Assembly: GCA_007741555.1 (NCBI GenBank)
Contig: CP036526.1
Coordinates: forward strand, 1,922,001-1,986,000
Length of the DNA stretch: 64,000 nt
From: Stieleria marina
Lineage (GTDB): Bacteria > Planctomycetota > Planctomycetia > Pirellulales > Pirellulaceae
Reading direction: 5' to 3'
Shown here: one piece after another, positions 35,987-44,875 of the stretch
How the letters are laid out: the number at the start of each line of letters is the position of its first letter
How positions within the stretch are numbered: position 1 is the stretch's first letter
Position numbers and translations under genes: made by a program
The notes under the pieces: generated by a model
Database searches by the model: none
The model's input: only the letters and a program-made list of their open reading frames with translations
Told to the model about the DNA's origin: nothing

Positions 35987-37603
35987 ATGAGTTCCCCGAC
36001 AGCAAACAACAGCGATGGCACGCCTGATTCTGGCAAAGAGGACGATTTAGATCCGCTCGATTCGATCATGGCCGACTATTTGCAGCGGATCGAAGCGGGC
36101 GAACGGCCCAATGTCGATGCTTATTTGACGGCCCATCCCCAGTATGCGAAAGATTTGAAAACCTTTTTTCGCAATCACCATTGGTTGGGGGATACTCCGG
36201 AAGCCAAGGCTTCTTCGTTGATCGGTACTCAAATCGGCCCCTACCAAATTGATTGCGAAATCGCGCGTGGTGGAATGGGCGTTGTCTACCATGCACGGCA
36301 ACAAGGGCTGGAGCGTCCCGTTGCTTTGAAACTGATCTCCAGTGGATTGCTAGCGGGCGAAGAGGAACGCAAACGCTTTCGCATCGAAGCCGAGGCCGCG
36401 GCGAGATTAGATCATCCGGGGATCATTGCGATTCATGAAATCGGATCCTGGCAGGGCTACGAATACTTTTCGATGACGTTGATCGAAGGTCCCACACTTC
36501 AAAAACGCGTCGACGACAACCAGTTTGATGACGCCGAATCAGCTCGAATCGTCCGCGACATTGCTCGCGCCGTGGGCTACGCGCACCGAGCGGGCATCGT
36601 GCACCGAGATTTGAAACCCGACAACATCCTGCTCAGTCATGGTGATCATCCGCTGGTCACGGATTTTGGCTTGGCCAAATGGCATCGCGAAGGCAGCATG
36701 ATCACGCGGACGGGCCAAGTACTGGGGACGCCCAACTACATGAGTCCCGAACAGGCGTGTGGTCGCGGGGACGGCGATGCGGGGACGGATGTGTACTCGT
36801 TGGGAGCGATTTTGTATGCGCTATTAACCGGGCAACCGCCGCACATTGGTCCTTCGGCAGCCGAAGTACTGCGAAGTGTTTTGCAAGATGAACCGGAATC
36901 ACCACGCAAGATTCGCCGCGAAGTTCCTTTGGATCTGGAGAACATTTGTCTGAAGGCGATTCGCTACGAACCGCACGAACGGTATGCTACCGCCGACGCG
37001 TTTGCCGACGATTTGAACCGTTTTCTAGCCGGCGAGGATACTTCTGCTGCTGCCAGCGGATTGATCGACCGAGTGGCGCGAGAGATTCGGCGAGATCAGC
37101 ACGAAAGCGTCTTTGGTGCGTGGGGGCAAACGATTTACGCGTTGGGCGGCATCATTTTCTTTACGCATCTGATCATCTTCATTCTGGATGCGATGCAGCT
37201 GCCACGCTGGGCTGCTTACTGGACGCCACGTTTTACGATGTTGGCGACCATTGCGATTCTGATCTATTGGGTTCGCGGCGGTTCGCTTCGTCCGCGAACG
37301 GTGGCCGAACGTCCCGTGTGGTCGATTTGGCTCGGCTACTTGGCCGCGTTGGGGGTTGTGAATCTGCTTCTTGTGATCGGTGGCATTGATCGCGACGCGT
37401 TGTTTCCGATCGCTGCGGCGCTGAGTGGTTTTGGCTTCATTGCGATGAGCGGCCATGTCTGGGGTGGATCAGCGATCATTGGCATCGCATTTTTGCTGGT
37501 CGCAGTTCTCAGCGCGTTTTTGATGAATGTGGCGCCGTTGTTGTTCGGGACGATGTGGTTGATCAGCCTAGTCACGTTGGGGCACCATTATCGCATGCGC
37601 TAA
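35987..37603 (+). CDS. Membrane Ser/Thr protein kinase with multi-TM C-terminus
   Basis: 538 residues from ATG 35987; the open frame goes back to 35837 but the added part is Cys/Arg/His-rich and unlike a leader. Residues 23-63 show the planctomycete kinase N-terminal pattern (DSIMADYLQRIEAGERPNVD, AHPQYAKDL). Kinase domain about 86-360: ARGGMG loop, Lys115, HRD 206-208, DFG 226-228, GTPNYMSPE. Instead of one membrane helix and a sensor domain it ends in about five hydrophobic segments (residues 395-535), so the sensor part is probably within the membrane. Catalytic residues are all intact. Targets unknown. Confidence 0.9.
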   Translation: MSSPTANNSDGTPDSGKEDDLDPLDSIMADYLQRIEAGERPNVDAYLTAHPQYAKDLKTFFRNHHWLGDTPEAKASSLIGTQIGPYQIDCEIARGGMGVVYHARQQGLERPVALKLISSGLLAGEEERKRFRIEAEAAARLDHPGIIAIHEIGSWQGYEYFSMTLIEGPTLQKRVDDNQFDDAESARIVRDIARAVGYAHRAGIVHRDLKPDNILLSHGDHPLVTDFGLAKWHREGSMITRTGQVLGTPNYMSPEQACGRGDGDAGTDVYSLGAILYALLTGQPPHIGPSAAEVLRSVLQDEPESPRKIRREVPLDLENICLKAIRYEPHERYATADAFADDLNRFLAGEDTSAAASGLIDRVAREIRRDQHESVFGAWGQTIYALGGIIFFTHLIIFILDAMQLPRWAAYWTPRFTMLATIAILIYWVRGGSLRPRTVAERPVWSIWLGYLAALGVVNLLLVIGGIDRDALFPIAAALSGFGFIAMSGHVWGGSAIIGIAFLLVAVLSAFLMNVAPLLFGTMWLISLVTLGHHYRMR

Positions 37604-37810
37604 GGGCACGGATCGTCCTAGGAATCATTCGGTACAACCCGAACGCAAACCCGACGACCGCCGTTCCATCCGTCTTATTCGTTCGCCAATTTGTTTTGCG
37701 GAGGACTTCCGACGATGACATCAAAACCGGCGGCGAGGATGGCAGCCGATGAACACTAAGGTTTTGCGCGGATTTACTCCGGCGTGAAACTCTTCCCGAA
37801 GGAGCGAACG

Positions 37811-38563
37811 ATGGTCCGATGCACTGCTGGTTGGTTGGTTTTCAGTTTCACAGCTGTTTGGATGTTTCAGCCAGCGATGGCGCATCACCCAGACCGTGAA
37901 CGCCAGACGGTTCGCCCGCGGGGCGATTTGATCGGGCCACTGGGCAACAATTTCCGTCCCTCGTATCGCCGCGAACTCAATCGTCCGCGTTTCCTGGCCG
38001 GGAAACTGGCCTACGCAATCGCGCCGACCAGCCAAGAAGCGATTGCCTGGCATCACGCTGACCACGAAGGGGCTTACGCAAATGACGCGTGCCGCATCGA
38101 AAAGCGATTCATGTACCCCAAACCTTGGGAAGCGCTCAAAGTCGGGCCCCGGCGCACCTCCCAGATCGATCAAAATGCCGCGCTGAAACCAATGGCTCAA
38201 GGGCAGGCTCTTCCGCTGGCGCCGGGAAATTACGACGCGAGCAATGGCGATACCGATCCGATGGCTCTATCGGATGACGAAGACAACGCCGGCAATGACC
38301 AGACTGACAACGATTCGCGGACAGACGCGGATGAAAAGGCAGACAACACGATTGTCGATTCGCCCCCTGAAGAAGTGGACACGCTTCCAGAGCCGCTTTC
38401 CTCGCCATCGGATCTTCAGCCTGACGATGGTTCCTCTGCCGAACTGAATGCTCCGCCATCGGCCACTTTGGATGCTCCCCGGCAGTCGCCGCGTGAAGCG
38501 ATCGGCAGTGGTTTGCAAAGGATCAAAGAGCGTTTGAAAATCAGCGGTCCAGCGAATCAGTAG
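37811..38563 (+). CDS. Exported acidic protein, unknown function
   Basis: 250 residues from ATG 37811, chosen for its good ribosome-binding site (gaaggag, 7 bases upstream) and a signal peptide (cleavage after FQPAMA). The first half of the mature protein is basic with His, Arg and Pro (HHPDRERQTVRPRGDL); the second half is a disordered Asp/Glu/Pro/Ser-rich tail (about residues 150-235). It ends in a short amphipathic helix (GSGLQRIKERLKIS). No family recognised. Located between the kinase gene and the TolC-type gene, which starts 222 bp downstream. Confidence 0.6.
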   Translation: MVRCTAGWLVFSFTAVWMFQPAMAHHPDRERQTVRPRGDLIGPLGNNFRPSYRRELNRPRFLAGKLAYAIAPTSQEAIAWHHADHEGAYANDACRIEKRFMYPKPWEALKVGPRRTSQIDQNAALKPMAQGQALPLAPGNYDASNGDTDPMALSDDEDNAGNDQTDNDSRTDADEKADNTIVDSPPEEVDTLPEPLSSPSDLQPDDGSSAELNAPPSATLDAPRQSPREAIGSGLQRIKERLKISGPANQ

Positions 38564-38785
38564 CAAGTCAGAAAACTAATTGCGTTTTTTTGAGATAACC
38601 GGCAAAGTTTACCCAGAACCGCGCCGATAAAACACTTGGGCGAGGATTCGGCTGACAGATGCGAGACTCACGTTTCACATCTCAAAGACGATTCCTCGAA
38701 GGGGGGCTTTCCAATCAGACTGCTCGTGAAACTTGCCAAGCGTTTTTGGCGGGTCAAGCGGCGGCGACTCAGGGAAGCCTAGAGC

Positions 38786-41257
38786 ATGAACCGCTCGTTG
38801 TTTCGCATTACTGTATATCTGCAACTCGGGATGATGATCCTGTTGGCGACGGGCTGCGCCCCGACTCAACCGTTCTTCATGAACGAGTCGCCCGACCTGC
38901 AGCACTATCTCAACACTGCGACGTCCATCGAATATCCCGATGTGAACATCGATTCGTTGGCGGAAACGACGCAGTCGATGCGCCCCCTTACTATTGGCAA
39001 TCACGACTACCAGTTCTGGGACGTGACCCTGGAAGAGTGCGTTTCGATCGCATTGGCCAATGCAAAGTTCTTTGTCACGACCAGTGGCAACGCCGAGTCG
39101 CGTCAAAACATTGCTGCTCAATTCGTCAGCGGAACGGCAGACCAGTTCGGCAGCATCTATGACGTTCCGGTCCAGCAATCAACCACTCAGTCGGTCCCGC
39201 TGACAGTCGATGGCAGCGGCAACCGTTTGTTGCCACGAAACGTTGTCCGAGCTAACCAAGTCGGCGGTGTCGAAGACGCTCTGGCAGAATTTGATGCTCA
39301 GGCAAGTGGCTTTATCAACTACTCCACCACCGACCGTCCTCAAAACGTTGGTATTGGCAACACGATCAATCCGGTTGAGTCTCGGACTCAGAACATGACG
39401 CAGCAAGCCGCGATCAGCAAACGCGGTGCAACGGGTGGCGTTTTCACTTTGCGTCAACAAATCATCTATTCCGACAGCAACGCTCAGATTTCCAACTTCG
39501 GCCGTTCAGTCCCAAGCGACTACACCGCCGTTTTGGAAGCACAGGTTCAGCACCCGTTGATGCGAAATCGCGGCACACTGATCAACCGAATTCCCGTTGT
39601 CTTGGCCAGCCTGAACGAAGATATCTCGATCGCAGAATTTGAAGCACAGGTTCGTAACTTGGTTCGCGACGTCGAAAACAACTACTGGGACCTGTATGTC
39701 GCGTACCGAAATGTCGCGACAACCACCATCGGTCGCAACAGTGCGATCGCTACCGCCCAGTTTGCACGTTTGAATCTGGAAAACGGCACCGGCACCGTTC
39801 AAGAACTGGCACAAGCCGAAGAACAGTACTATCAATTCCGGGCTCGCCTGGAAGGCGCATTGGCGGGATCCAACTTGGATGACCGATTCGGCGTCTACGG
39901 TCGCGAACGAGCACTTCGCGAACTGATGGGACTTGCTCCAACCGACGGGCGTTTGATTCGTCCGATCGATGAACCTTCGGTCGCTCACGTCGAATTTGAT
40001 TGGTGCGAATCGGTTGCTCAAGCGTTGTATCTGAGCCCCGAACTACGCAGCAAGAAAGTTCGCATCAAGCAAAACGAACTGGAGCTGATGTCAGCCAAAA
40101 ACCAGATCTTGCCAGAAGTCAATCTTTCGCTGTTGTACCGCGGCGTCGGTGTCGGCGACACACTGGGGCCTCCCAATGGAAGCGATGTTCGCGAAGTACA
40201 GCGTGGGAGTAGTGCACTAAGTAGTTTCACCAGCGGCGACTACCAAGAAGGTGCGATTCGTTTGGAAATCACGCCTCCTGCTTTCGGTGGACGCCGAGAA
40301 CTGGCTCGCATTCGCAATGCACAACTGCGACTCGTTCGCGAAAAAGGATACTTGCAAGAGTCAGAGCGACTCTTGGTCAGTCAGCTAAGTGATGCGGTTG
40401 CAAAAACGGCGACACACTACCGTTTGATGGAAACGCATTCGCAGCGTTGGCAAGCCGCCGAACGCGAAGTCGAAGCACGATTGGCTGAATTTGAAACTGG
40501 TCGCAGTCCCGTCAACGTCGTTCTGCAAAGTCAGCAGCGAAAAGCCGACGCACAAGTCGCGTACTACCGAGCCCTGGGCGAATACAACAAATCACTGAAC
40601 TACGTCGACTACCTCAAGGGCACGATGCTGGTTAATAGTGGCATCACATTGGCCGAGGGGCCTTGGAATTCCAAAGCCTACTGCGACGCATTGGAGCGAG
40701 CACGTGAACGAAGTGCTGGCAAAGAAATGCAGTACGGTGTGACCCGGCCTAGTGTCGTCCGCACGGGACCGGTTCGCGATGCAGCCGGGGCCTTGGACTT
40801 GATGGCTCGTCAAAAGCCGACACTCGGTCAAACCATCGGGGCAGGTCTTGCACCTGTGCAGCAAAGAGACATTCAGCAGTACTCCGACGAAATCATCCAC
40901 GAACAAATTCCTTCGCACTTTGGATCCGAAAGTCTGCGTCGGTCCGAGCCAGCCATCATCGACAGTGTGCCACTGAGCGACATGGGCACGCCTCAGGAAA
41001 TGTTCTCGCCAAGCACGACCGACGTGCAAATCGAAAACATCGTGCCAGACGAAATGGAGCTGGAAGACATGCAGCGTCGAACGATGCCTCTCGGGAATCC
41101 GACGATCCAGGGTACTGGCGAAAGTATCTTGAATGCTCCTGCGGTCGAAACCGTCTTGCCATCAGAAGGACGAGTGGACCAGGTCAGCTATCAGGCGGGA
41201 GACATCGGTGTTGAAAATGCACCGTCACCAGTCCGCCGCCGTCCTCTGCCTCGTTAA
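38786..41257 (+). CDS. TolC-family outer-membrane lipoprotein with long C-terminal extension
   Basis: 823 residues. Lipobox LLATGC places a lipidated Cys at residue 24. OEP/TolC helical repeats follow: DVTLEECVSIALANA (about 80), EDISIAEFEAQVRNLVRDVENNYWDLYVAYRN (about 275-305, read in parts), LYLSPELRSKKVRIKQNELELMSAKNQILPEVNLSLLYR, and the second copy around 505-620 ending EYNKSLNYVDYLKGT. The final 180 residues are Pro/Glu/Gln-rich and outside the family fold. It should form a trimeric outer-membrane channel for efflux or secretion, but no inner-membrane pump or adaptor gene is adjacent. A terminator-like hairpin follows at 41353-41388. Confidence 0.85.
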   Translation: MNRSLFRITVYLQLGMMILLATGCAPTQPFFMNESPDLQHYLNTATSIEYPDVNIDSLAETTQSMRPLTIGNHDYQFWDVTLEECVSIALANAKFFVTTSGNAESRQNIAAQFVSGTADQFGSIYDVPVQQSTTQSVPLTVDGSGNRLLPRNVVRANQVGGVEDALAEFDAQASGFINYSTTDRPQNVGIGNTINPVESRTQNMTQQAAISKRGATGGVFTLRQQIIYSDSNAQISNFGRSVPSDYTAVLEAQVQHPLMRNRGTLINRIPVVLASLNEDISIAEFEAQVRNLVRDVENNYWDLYVAYRNVATTTIGRNSAIATAQFARLNLENGTGTVQELAQAEEQYYQFRARLEGALAGSNLDDRFGVYGRERALRELMGLAPTDGRLIRPIDEPSVAHVEFDWCESVAQALYLSPELRSKKVRIKQNELELMSAKNQILPEVNLSLLYRGVGVGDTLGPPNGSDVREVQRGSSALSSFTSGDYQEGAIRLEITPPAFGGRRELARIRNAQLRLVREKGYLQESERLLVSQLSDAVAKTATHYRLMETHSQRWQAAEREVEARLAEFETGRSPVNVVLQSQQRKADAQVAYYRALGEYNKSLNYVDYLKGTMLVNSGITLAEGPWNSKAYCDALERARERSAGKEMQYGVTRPSVVRTGPVRDAAGALDLMARQKPTLGQTIGAGLAPVQQRDIQQYSDEIIHEQIPSHFGSESLRRSEPAIIDSVPLSDMGTPQEMFSPSTTDVQIENIVPDEMELEDMQRRTMPLGNPTIQGTGESILNAPAVETVLPSEGRVDQVSYQAGDIGVENAPSPVRRRPLPR

Positions 41258-41352
41258 TAGGTCTTCGGACCAAAGCACCAATCCATCCGTAGGGCGGAGG
41301 CATTGCGAGGGTTACCCATACGCGTCGGGAACCCTGACCCTCGTACACGAAC

Positions 41353-41388
41353 AGCTCGAGTTGCATCTGCAAGATGCCTCGAGCTTTT
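41353..41388 (+). terminator. Rho-independent terminator after TolC-type gene
   Basis: agctcgag (41353-41360) pairs with ctcgagct (41378-41385); inside it gcatc (41363-41367) pairs with gatgc (41373-41377), leaving a two-base bulge. It is followed by a short T-run (the final T of the stem plus ttt). It lies 95 bp beyond the stop at 41257. Confidence 0.7.
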
Positions 41389-41503
41389 CGTCGTTCGAAT
41401 CGGCGGCGGATTTGTTTCAGCGCGAGCAGGGTTTGCCTATACTGCATAAATCGATTTCAGCTGGCCCTGCTTGCCATTCATCACTCTGACAACCGTGGAC
41501 CTG

Positions 41504-42781
41504 ATGTTCCGAATGATTGTGGCTGCAGCATTGATGATGGCAAGCCAAATTGCAGTGGCTCAACTGTCGTTTGATCTTCCACCCATCGAATACTCCACCA
41601 CCGCGCCGACGGATCCCGTCGCCAAGCTGAATGCGAAAGTCGCGAGCGGCGATTTGGTTTTGCAGCGAGATGCCAAATTTGGCTACCTGCCAGCACTGCT
41701 TGAAGTACTTCAGATTCCGCTTTCGTCACAAACGTTGGTCTTCTCCAAAACCAGCATGCAGCGGCATCTTATTTCGCCGGCCAATCCAAGGGCGATCTAT
41801 TTCAACGATCAGACTTACGTGGGTTGGGTACCGCATGGCGAAGTCATCGAAATCTCGTCGACCGATCCGATGTTAGGCACGACCTTTTACACGATCGAAC
41901 AGTACAGCCCGCGTCGGCAAATGCGAATTTCCAGGCGGACAGAACGGTGTCTTTTTTGCCACGCGTCTAGCGACACCGGACGCGTGCCTGGATTGTTGAT
42001 GCAAAGTACTTACACGGATCTTGATGGACACCGCGTGATGCCCGTCGATTCGATCTGGCCGAAATCCAGTGGCCCACTCCAGACGCGTTGGGGTGGGTGG
42101 TTTGCAACAGGGACACACGGACAACAATCTCACCTGGGTAATTTGATGATCGATTCGGGCGACATTGTTACCGATGACATCGAATTGAATAACGGCAATG
42201 TAAGCGAGTTGTCCAAGTGGTTTGATGTGACAACGTACCCGTCGCCGCACAGTGATCTGGTCGCATTGATGGTGCTGGAACATCAAGTCACGATGCACAA
42301 TCGACTTACCGATACCAACCATCGCGTGCGTCATTTGATTCGTTCAGCAGAGATCACAAATCAAGAACAAGGCCGCGTTAAATCGTTTTTGACGGCGGAA
42401 GAAATCATCATGATCGATCAACTGGCCGAAGACTTGGTCGATACGCTGTTGATGGTTGGTGCATTGAAGTTCAGTGAGCCGGTCTTAGGCAGCAGCCAAT
42501 TCGGCAAAGAGTTTTCCGCGATTGGGCCGGTTAGCGCGAAGGGCAAATCGCTGCGAACGCTCGATTTGCAACGTCGCTTGTTTCGATACCCTTGCAGTTA
42601 TCTGATCTACAGTGATTCGTTTGCTGCTTTGCCAGAGCAAGTGAAAACGCAGTCAATCAAGCGTCTTGCCGCGGTGCTTAACGGTGTAGATGTGCGGGAG
42701 AAATACTCGCATTTGTCCAGCGAAGATCGTGTTGCGATTCGGGAGATTCTGCGCAGCACAAAACCTGAATTCGCCCTTTAG
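41504..42781 (+). CDS. Exported single-haem (CxxCH) protein, unknown family
   Basis: 425 residues from ATG 41504, which gives a signal peptide (MFRMIVAAALMMASQIAVAQ); an ATG at 41513 is an alternative. A single c-type haem site, CLFCH (C149, C152, H153), lies in the context RRTERCLFCHASSDTGRVPG. The rest has no recognised domain but is well-ordered in composition, with several conserved-looking Asp/His segments (YPSPHSDLVALMVLEHQVTMHNR, read in parts). Probably a periplasmic electron-transfer or sensor protein, related to proteins annotated only as cytochrome-domain hypothetical in planctomycetes. It is convergent with the channel-REC-Hpt gene, 15 bp apart. Confidence 0.7.
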   Translation: MFRMIVAAALMMASQIAVAQLSFDLPPIEYSTTAPTDPVAKLNAKVASGDLVLQRDAKFGYLPALLEVLQIPLSSQTLVFSKTSMQRHLISPANPRAIYFNDQTYVGWVPHGEVIEISSTDPMLGTTFYTIEQYSPRRQMRISRRTERCLFCHASSDTGRVPGLLMQSTYTDLDGHRVMPVDSIWPKSSGPLQTRWGGWFATGTHGQQSHLGNLMIDSGDIVTDDIELNNGNVSELSKWFDVTTYPSPHSDLVALMVLEHQVTMHNRLTDTNHRVRHLIRSAEITNQEQGRVKSFLTAEEIIMIDQLAEDLVDTLLMVGALKFSEPVLGSSQFGKEFSAIGPVSAKGKSLRTLDLQRRLFRYPCSYLIYSDSFAALPEQVKTQSIKRLAAVLNGVDVREKYSHLSSEDRVAIREILRSTKPEFAL

Positions 42782-42796
42782 GCTCCAGCCGTCTGC

Positions 42797-44554
42797 TTAG
42801 TCCAACGTGGATAGAGAAAGCAGGTCCAGTTCGGTTAGCAACGCGTCGATCTCGATTTTTAACTGGTCTCGTAGCTTGGTTATCGCGGGCCAATCGGAAC
42901 CGCTATCGGCTTGTTCCAGTTTCAACGCTGTGGCAACGGCATCGGTTGCACCGACTACCATCACGGACCCCTTCAGCGTGTGTGCGACACTTTGCAGGCC
43001 AAAAGGATCGTGTTGGTCGATCGCTGTCGAGATCTCTTGCATCAACGAGGGCGTTTCTTCGTGAAGGACGACGACCAAGTCGCGCAGCAACTTTCGGTCG
43101 TTGCCGACGTTTTCCAAAGCAATTTGCAAATCAAACGATGGCGTGGTCCTGGCATTGGGGTCAGGGACGGTCGGTTCCTCGTGTGCAAAATTGTTGGTGA
43201 AAACCTCTTCAATCTGTTCCAACAAGGCAGCACTCTTGCTGGTCTTGCGAATGCAAAGGTCCGCGCCAACCTGTTTTCCACGCGCCGAAAACTCAAAGTT
43301 GTCTTGGCCGGAGTACAGGATGATGGGAATCGTCGATAAGCGACGCGTTTGGCGAATCGTCTGACAGACTTCAAATCCGTCGCGACCGGGCATGTTCACA
43401 TCCAGCACGATCAAATCAGGTTCGCGTGAATTCGCCAGTCTGACCGCTTCGTCGCCAGTCGCTGCTTGGATCACATCGTGCCCAGCGGCAGAGAGTTTTC
43501 GCGAAAAAAGCAGCCGCAATGCGCGGTGGTCGTCCGCCAACAAAATCGTCTTTCCAGTGGGCGGTTTATGAAATGTCTCGCCGGATTCGTTGACTTGTCG
43601 GATCAGTACCAAGGCATCGTTTTCGCGGACCTCGGTACCACTTGGGCAAGGTTTCAGCACGCCTTCGTCACGCCGGATTCCCGCAATCCCGATGGCTTCG
43701 TTAGCCAGCATGATCGCTGCGGCCGTGGTCGGTTCGCTGCGATGATGTCGATAGGTTGTCAGTTGCAAGCCCATCACGCTATTGGTCGTCAGCAACTTTT
43801 CGGCATCGGGCAATTCGCCGGCTTGCTGCTTGATCAATTGGGCAATTTGTTGTCCGCCCAATTTCATCGGTGATACAACGATGTCAGCGCCGGCACGTAG
43901 GATACGGTCTTCCACTCCCGAATCCTCGCCGCGCGCGATGATCAGGATTTTGGGATTCAGTTCACGGGCAGCCAAAGCGATGAAAAGATTGTCCGCGTCA
44001 TCGGTCAGGATTGCGATCACGCCGACGGCGCGTTCGATGCCGGCTTCTTTTAGCGACGTGTCGGCGGTCGGGTTACCTGTCACCGACGCATAGCCTTCGC
44101 GCGAGATGGCGGCTTTAGCGGTTTCGTCGTTGGTAATGACCACGAACGGGAATTGTTGATCGCGGAGTTCGCCGCAAATCGCGCTGCCGATTTCGCCGTA
44201 GCCACAAACGATGTAATGATTTTTCATGCGACTGATCCTTCGACTCATCTGCTTTCGAGTGATAACGCCGACGCCTTCCAATTCGCTTTGAATGATTAGG
44301 CGGGCAAACTGCGTGGCGAACGCAACCACAGCGCCGAAACCACAGAAGACCAACAGCACCGTGAAATACCGGCCGGGCACCGACAACTGGTGGACTTCGT
44401 CAAACTGAGTGGGGGTGATCGCCGTGACGGCCATGTAAAACGCGTCGCTGATCGAAATGTTGTCTTCGATCACCAAGTAGCCCATCGTGCCGAATGTCAG
44501 GATGGTCGCTACGAATACCAAAATCGGCAATAGGTACGAGGCCGATTCTTTCAT
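42797..44554 (-). CDS. Fusion protein: two-TM channel-like pore - RCK - receiver - Hpt
   Basis: 585 residues from ATG 44554. Membrane helices at about 8-29 and 63-90 flank a pore-loop region (38-53) that reads MAVTAITPTQFDE: the aligned position of the TVGYG/TVGFG potassium filter is occupied by TPTQF. RCK/TrkA-N domain 111-235 with nucleotide loop CGYGEIGSA; TrkA-C-like part 255-320. Receiver domain 336-452 with Asp pair D341-D342, phosphoacceptor D385 (LDVNMPG) and K437. Hpt domain about 475-570 with the histidine H525 in AHTLKGS. Thus it couples a (possibly non-conducting or non-selective) pore and ligand-binding RCK domain to a phosphorelay. It is divergent from the 1260-residue membrane protein gene. 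Confidence 0.88.
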   Translation of the reverse strand: MKESASYLLPILVFVATILTFGTMGYLVIEDNISISDAFYMAVTAITPTQFDEVHQLSVPGRYFTVLLVFCGFGAVVAFATQFARLIIQSELEGVGVITRKQMSRRISRMKNHYIVCGYGEIGSAICGELRDQQFPFVVITNDETAKAAISREGYASVTGNPTADTSLKEAGIERAVGVIAILTDDADNLFIALAARELNPKILIIARGEDSGVEDRILRAGADIVVSPMKLGGQQIAQLIKQQAGELPDAEKLLTTNSVMGLQLTTYRHHRSEPTTAAAIMLANEAIGIAGIRRDEGVLKPCPSGTEVRENDALVLIRQVNESGETFHKPPTGKTILLADDHRALRLLFSRKLSAAGHDVIQAATGDEAVRLANSREPDLIVLDVNMPGRDGFEVCQTIRQTRRLSTIPIILYSGQDNFEFSARGKQVGADLCIRKTSKSAALLEQIEEVFTNNFAHEEPTVPDPNARTTPSFDLQIALENVGNDRKLLRDLVVVLHEETPSLMQEISTAIDQHDPFGLQSVAHTLKGSVMVVGATDAVATALKLEQADSGSDWPAITKLRDQLKIEIDALLTELDLLSLSTLD

Positions 44555-44875
44555 GGTTGGGCGAGATGAGGTTGAAGGTTGCGTAAGGAAGTAGGGAACG
44601 AACTGCCATTCTAGTGAGAAACCCGCCCGATACGATCGGTCCAATTCGTTATTGGCAAAGCCGTGAGATGGGTTCGCATCCAGGCCTGGAGGCGCAGCAA
44701 GGTCTAGCGAGTTGTGTGATCAGGGGTGGGACAGGACACGTCGAATCGCTCCCAATCACTTGGCAATTCAGCCGATCACCGCGCAACCACTGCTCTGGTG
44801 GAGGCTCTGTAGTCGTGAAGGCACCTTGTCATCCAGGGTGTCCCGCATCATTACACGGAAATTCGGGTACCGGCC
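44555..44875. other. Divergent regulatory region between channel fusion and membrane protein genes
   Basis: 321 bp holding both promoters. The one clear structure is a 12-bp perfect palindrome, tccaggcctgga, at 44679-44690, about midway, which could be an operator. No -24/-12 site fits well on either strand. Short frames here are not convincing genes. Confidence 0.4.
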
